A DNA stretch of 64,000 nt from Anaeramoeba flamelloides. Taxonomy: Eukaryota > Metamonada > Anaeramoebidae. The stretch is from the NCBI GenBank assembly GCA_027625915.1, contig JANTQA010000044.1, forward strand, positions 992,001 to 1,056,000. Direction: 5' to 3'. Positions 60,481-64,000 of this stretch are shown here, one piece after another. Both the position numbers and the translations under genes were made by a program. The notes beneath the pieces were generated by a model. The model saw nothing but the letters and a program-made list of their open reading frames with translations. It did not search any database and was not told the DNA's origin. The number at the start of each line of letters is the position of its first letter. Positions within the stretch are counted from its first letter, which is position 1.

Positions 60481-62228
60481 TGTAATATATTTTTATACCA
60501 ACTCAATAATTGAATTGTAAAAAAATGAAAAGATTGTTCAAGAAAAAATAATTATAAATCATTTATTTCTTGATCTTATCTGAGCAACATTTGATACACT
60601 TACTTATACTTGTTTTGATTTTATTTTTAATTCTTTATGGAAATACTTTTGTTTGTAAAATTTTTGATAAACCAATTTACTTTTCATTTCTAAAGAATTT
60701 CGAAAAATGAAATTAAAAATCCTATTTTGATTCAATTCATCAAATTATAGTTTTATTCCAGAAAATAGATTTTTTTTTTTAAATTAATCTTGAGAATTTG
60801 GATTTATCGGGAAATTTGTTTGATTTTATAATTATTTATTTTACATTCAATTGAGAACTAAAAAGAATTCTGAATCTGATAGAAATTTTTTTGTAAATTT
60901 ATCTTGCATTTTGGGTTGAATCTTTTGTGACTTTTTTTTGATTTCGGGGATTCAATAGCTTTATTCTAATTTTTGAAATAGTTATTTTTGTTTTGGCTTA
61001 TTTTGATAAAAATATTTGAAAAAAGAATTTTGAAAACAAATTTGTCAAAAAATATTTTGTAAAATAATAATCAATATAGTAATGGGGTCAGAAACTCAAT
61101 GTTGTAATTTGTTTGGATTGGTTAAAATCAAGAAGATGTTAAAAAAAAATGTAAATAGGTTTTGATATTTATTTTGTTTAATTCCTGATTTGAACAAATT
61201 TATTTGGAATGGTGATCTTTCTTCTTTGTTCTTTCTTAAAGAAAATATTTAATTTAAAAAACACCTTTTCTGGTTTATTTTTTGGGTTTACTCTTATGTT
61301 TATTTCACTTATTCGTATAAACACACTTCTAGATCCCAAACTACAATTTAATAAAACCAAAAATTTAAAAAAAAAAAAATCTTTCAAAAAATTTGAAAAA
61401 TTCAAGATTCAACTCTGAATTACTTGAGGGTTTCCCTACACAAATCGAGTAGTGGATTGTGTTTTGGTTTCAAAGTTTCAATATCTCATGATACTTAAAA
61501 AATATTTTTCAGTAATGTTTACACAATTAAAAATTTTCAAAATGGTAAAAGGTACTTACTTGCTTAAAATATAATGAGCTTATTTTTTTTCCATTTCAAA
61601 CCTTGTAAAATATTAATATCATACAAAAAAAAAAAACAAAAAAAAAAACATTTATCGCCTATATAATTCATTTATGCGAGACTTGACTTGAATTTATGCA
61701 CTTATTATTATTATTTATTTTGTTCAGTAGTGGTGAAATATTACTAATATTTCCATTCCACCAGACTTACAATCACAATATAATCCAATAATTTTGAAAT
61801 ATTTATTCCTAACCTTAACCGGTGAGGGTGGTGACTTTAGATAACTAAAAATAACCCCCAATTTACTATTCACTTTTTAGATATTTTTGGGTAGCAGAGA
61901 AATATAAAATTTTTCATTCCAGAGTTGTAATCTTGTATATTTCCAAATTTTATGGGAGATGTATTCCTTTACAGCTCCAAATAAAAACAGCAATTAAAAA
62001 GAAAAATTGAGAAATACAAAAGAAATTGTATTTGATAACTGAGAATAATATAAAATAAAAATAAATGGTCATAAAAAAAGATAAACCAACAAAATTAGAA
62101 TGTAAAATGAGTAAGAGAAACAATAAGAAATAAAAAAATTGTAAAACAAATAATAAAAAAGTAAAAAAAAAATAAAAAAAAAGCATTTGAGGTATCTTAT
62201 CAATTTTCATAAACACAAATAACGCAAA
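60481..62228. other. AT-rich spacer
   Basis: No gene was recognised. Open frames at 61178-61418 (both strands) and 61950-62216 (-) consist of Phe/Leu/Ile/Lys from low-complexity DNA and look like chance. Confidence 0.5.
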
Positions 62229-63266
62229 TTAATTTTTGAATCTACTTTGATTAATTCTAGTCCATTCCTTTTTCCAATGCTTGTGGTCTAATACTCTAAC
62301 GTCGTCATAATGGTCTGCAATATAAAGTAAGTATTCTGTCAAATAAAACAATTCTTTGTCTTGTGATATGCCTGCCTTTTTAATGAATTGCTTAATTAGT
62401 AGTCCATTTTTAGGATTTAAGACAAAATTTCTCCCAAGATCATCGATGTGGATGGTATTCTTTTCATTATAAAAGTCAGGGTACCGCCTCCAAATAATTT
62501 CAAGAGGCTTGATCCAGTGCTTGCGTTTTTCGAGTTTTTCTTTTTCTTCTTTGGTCATGGACTTTGAAATCCTTTTTTTGTAGTAATTCGACGTAATTTT
62601 GAGCATTGAAGTGATGTCCAAGACAAAGTTCACTCCAAATTTCGGATTGGAAAGCACGCCCATTTCAAACAATTTGGCTTCGATCCAATTCCACTTCGTT
62701 TGCGACCAGAAGATGATGTCGTAATGTGGATATATTCTTTCCAACATTGGGTGTAACCCTGGCCTTGTCAATTCCAGACTCGAAGAGCCAATGCCCTTCA
62801 TATCAAAGACGGTCTTGTCAATATCAAAGACAACCAATTTTTTACCTGCCCGTGGCTTGTTAATGATGTTAATTTCAAGGTTCTCGACAAAGGAGTCCAA
62901 TTTTTTTTCAAGCTCCGTGGTCCGTATGTTCTTGTACTCTTCATTGTCATACTCAAAGTCCAAATCGTCAATGATTAGCGGCAAATCGACAGGAATTTCT
63001 TGCACCTTTTGAATGATCTTTTCAGGCGTGCCCATTAGCATCACCTTCTTTGACTTGGGGATTTTCAGATCTTTCAATGCCAAATTGTTCGTTATCTTTT
63101 TGTTCTTATTGCTTTTGAGCCCTAAAAGCTTTTGGTGCTTGGGATTAATCTTCGTTGCAATATAAAGGTATTCTTTTAACTCTTCGACAGTGGACGTGCT
63201 GAGGAAGCTGATCGGAAATGATTTGCCTTTCCATTTTATTGTAAATTCAATTTTTTCTTCGTTCAT
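62229..63266 (-). CDS. Ubiquitin-like domain CTD phosphatase (UBLCP1-type)
   Basis: A single frame of 345 residues; the human protein has 318. An N-terminal ubiquitin-like domain (residues 6-78: FTIKWKGKSFPISFL, KINPKHQKLLGLK, KVMLMGTPE) precedes an FCP/SCP phosphatase domain. The catalytic DxDxT motif is FDIDKT at 147-152 with Asp148 and Asp150. The later acidic pair is in IHIDDLGRN (Asp275, Asp276). LTRPGLHPMLERIYPHYDII, FWSQTKWNWIEAK and FVLNPKNGL follow the human order. UBLCP1 binds the 26S proteasome base through its ubiquitin-like domain, dephosphorylates it and restrains proteasome activity in the nucleus. All key residues are present, so it should be active. A basic insert of about 18 residues (around 227-250) before WIKPLEIIW is not in the human protein. 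The start is ATG 63266. The neighbouring coiled-coil gene is on the same strand 3.7 kb away and is unrelated. Confidence 0.95.
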   Translation of the reverse strand: MNEEKIEFTIKWKGKSFPISFLSTSTVEELKEYLYIATKINPKHQKLLGLKSNKNKKITNNLALKDLKIPKSKKVMLMGTPEKIIQKVQEIPVDLPLIIDDLDFEYDNEEYKNIRTTELEKKLDSFVENLEINIINKPRAGKKLVVFDIDKTVFDMKGIGSSSLELTRPGLHPMLERIYPHYDIIFWSQTKWNWIEAKLFEMGVLSNPKFGVNFVLDITSMLKITSNYYKKRISKSMTKEEKEKLEKRKHWIKPLEIIWRRYPDFYNEKNTIHIDDLGRNFVLNPKNGLLIKQFIKKAGISQDKELFYLTEYLLYIADHYDDVRVLDHKHWKKEWTRINQSRFKN

Positions 63267-64000
63267 AGGGGGAAATTTGTTTTGGTTTTATTATATTTTT
63301 TTTTTTTTTACAATGTTTCTGTTTTCTTCTTTACTTTACAACTTGGGTTTGGTTAAGTTTAATTTAAAACTAAACGAAGAACAAAAAGGTTCGAAAATAG
63401 ATGATTATTAAAAAATGAAACATTTTTTTTTTGAGATTTTTTTTGTAAAATATTTTTAATGTTGTTTGGTTCTACTTGAGTTTTTGGAAATGAATTCTTT
63501 TAGATTAGTTGAATGGGGTTTTTATTCTTATAATTTCAATCGAGAAACTTGAAGAGAACAATTTAATACAGATTAAAACTTTTTGCTAAACTGAAAAAAT
63601 GAAATTAAAAATTACAAATTAGATAAAAAGACTGCCTTAATAATCATTTCTTGATTAATAATAAAGTTTATTTTCAATTATATCAACATTTTACAAATTA
63701 AAAATCTATGTTCAATTGCATTTATTGTGGTTAGTAGTATTGCTATTTTGAAAACTCTTGAGTCGAGAAAAAAAGTTCTATTTTGGGGGTAAAAATTTTA
63801 AAATAAATATATAGATGAAATTTAGTTAAATTTAACTTTGAGGTATTTACTTTTTATAGGAGATAACAAATAGTTATAAAAAATGTTTACCTTTCGAAAA
63901 AAAACTAAAATATATAAACAAAATTATTAATGATAAATATGCCCATTTCCATCAAGTACCTAGCTTTTACAGAATTTAAAAGAATGGAGTATAATCAATT
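63267..64000. other. Spacer upstream of the UBLCP1-type gene
   Basis: Presumed promoter and 5' flank, AT-rich. No further gene starts before the window ends. Confidence 0.45.

Noticed and set aside
61178-62216. Hydrophobic frames that look like small membrane proteins
   Set aside because: They are built from T- and A-rich low-complexity DNA, overlap on both strands and have no family features.

Overview
The window is eukaryotic nuclear DNA from a very AT-rich, gene-poor protist genome. The evidence is GT-AG introns, TAA stops with a standard-looking code, Asn/Lys/Asp/Glu homopolymer runs in proteins, and long low-complexity spacers full of miniature inverted-repeat transposons. The protein style (poly-N and poly-K tracts, SH3/RhoGAP proteins, NTF2, Mei2-like RRM, UBLCP1) fits an amoeboid protist such as Anaeramoeba best; an anaerobic chytrid is a weaker alternative. 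This placement is inference from style, not from a marker gene. No rRNA, tRNA, CRISPR or organelle sequence was recognised.

Genes from left to right: a Mei2-like RRM protein (-, about 2243-3318); a small SH3 plus coiled-coil protein (-, 8484-9469); a 681-residue intronless orphan (+, 13696-15741); an acyl-protein thioesterase (-, 20648-21334); a doubtful exon with a BRCT-like end (+, 21728-21950); a G3BP-like NTF2 protein with a huge Lys/Thr tail (-, 27340-28974); a TPR protein (+, 33614-35068); a CENP-N/Chl4 kinetochore protein split by a 3.5 kb intron (+, 39230-43951) that seems to hold a second small gene (40035-42594); an SH3-RhoGAP-SH3 protein without the arginine finger (-, 47484-49097); a 1,296-residue coiled-coil protein with a fresh 303-bp internal duplication (-, 54501-58529); and a UBLCP1-type proteasome phosphatase (-, 62229-63266). 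Several of these models were built by joining exons whose splice phases agree; the splice sites are read from sequence only.

The spacers hold at least seven families of short non-autonomous DNA transposons. One group ends in TTAAGG and is flanked by TTAA (piggyBac-like signature); another is flanked by TA and mostly starts with CAG (Tc1/mariner-like). Some are near-perfect foldbacks, and three nested insertions give a relative order of activity. No transposase gene was seen.

The genes do not form a pathway or operon. They are ordinary housekeeping and signalling functions: kinetochore assembly, Rho-GTPase/SH3 signalling, RNA binding and granules, protein depalmitoylation, and proteasome regulation.
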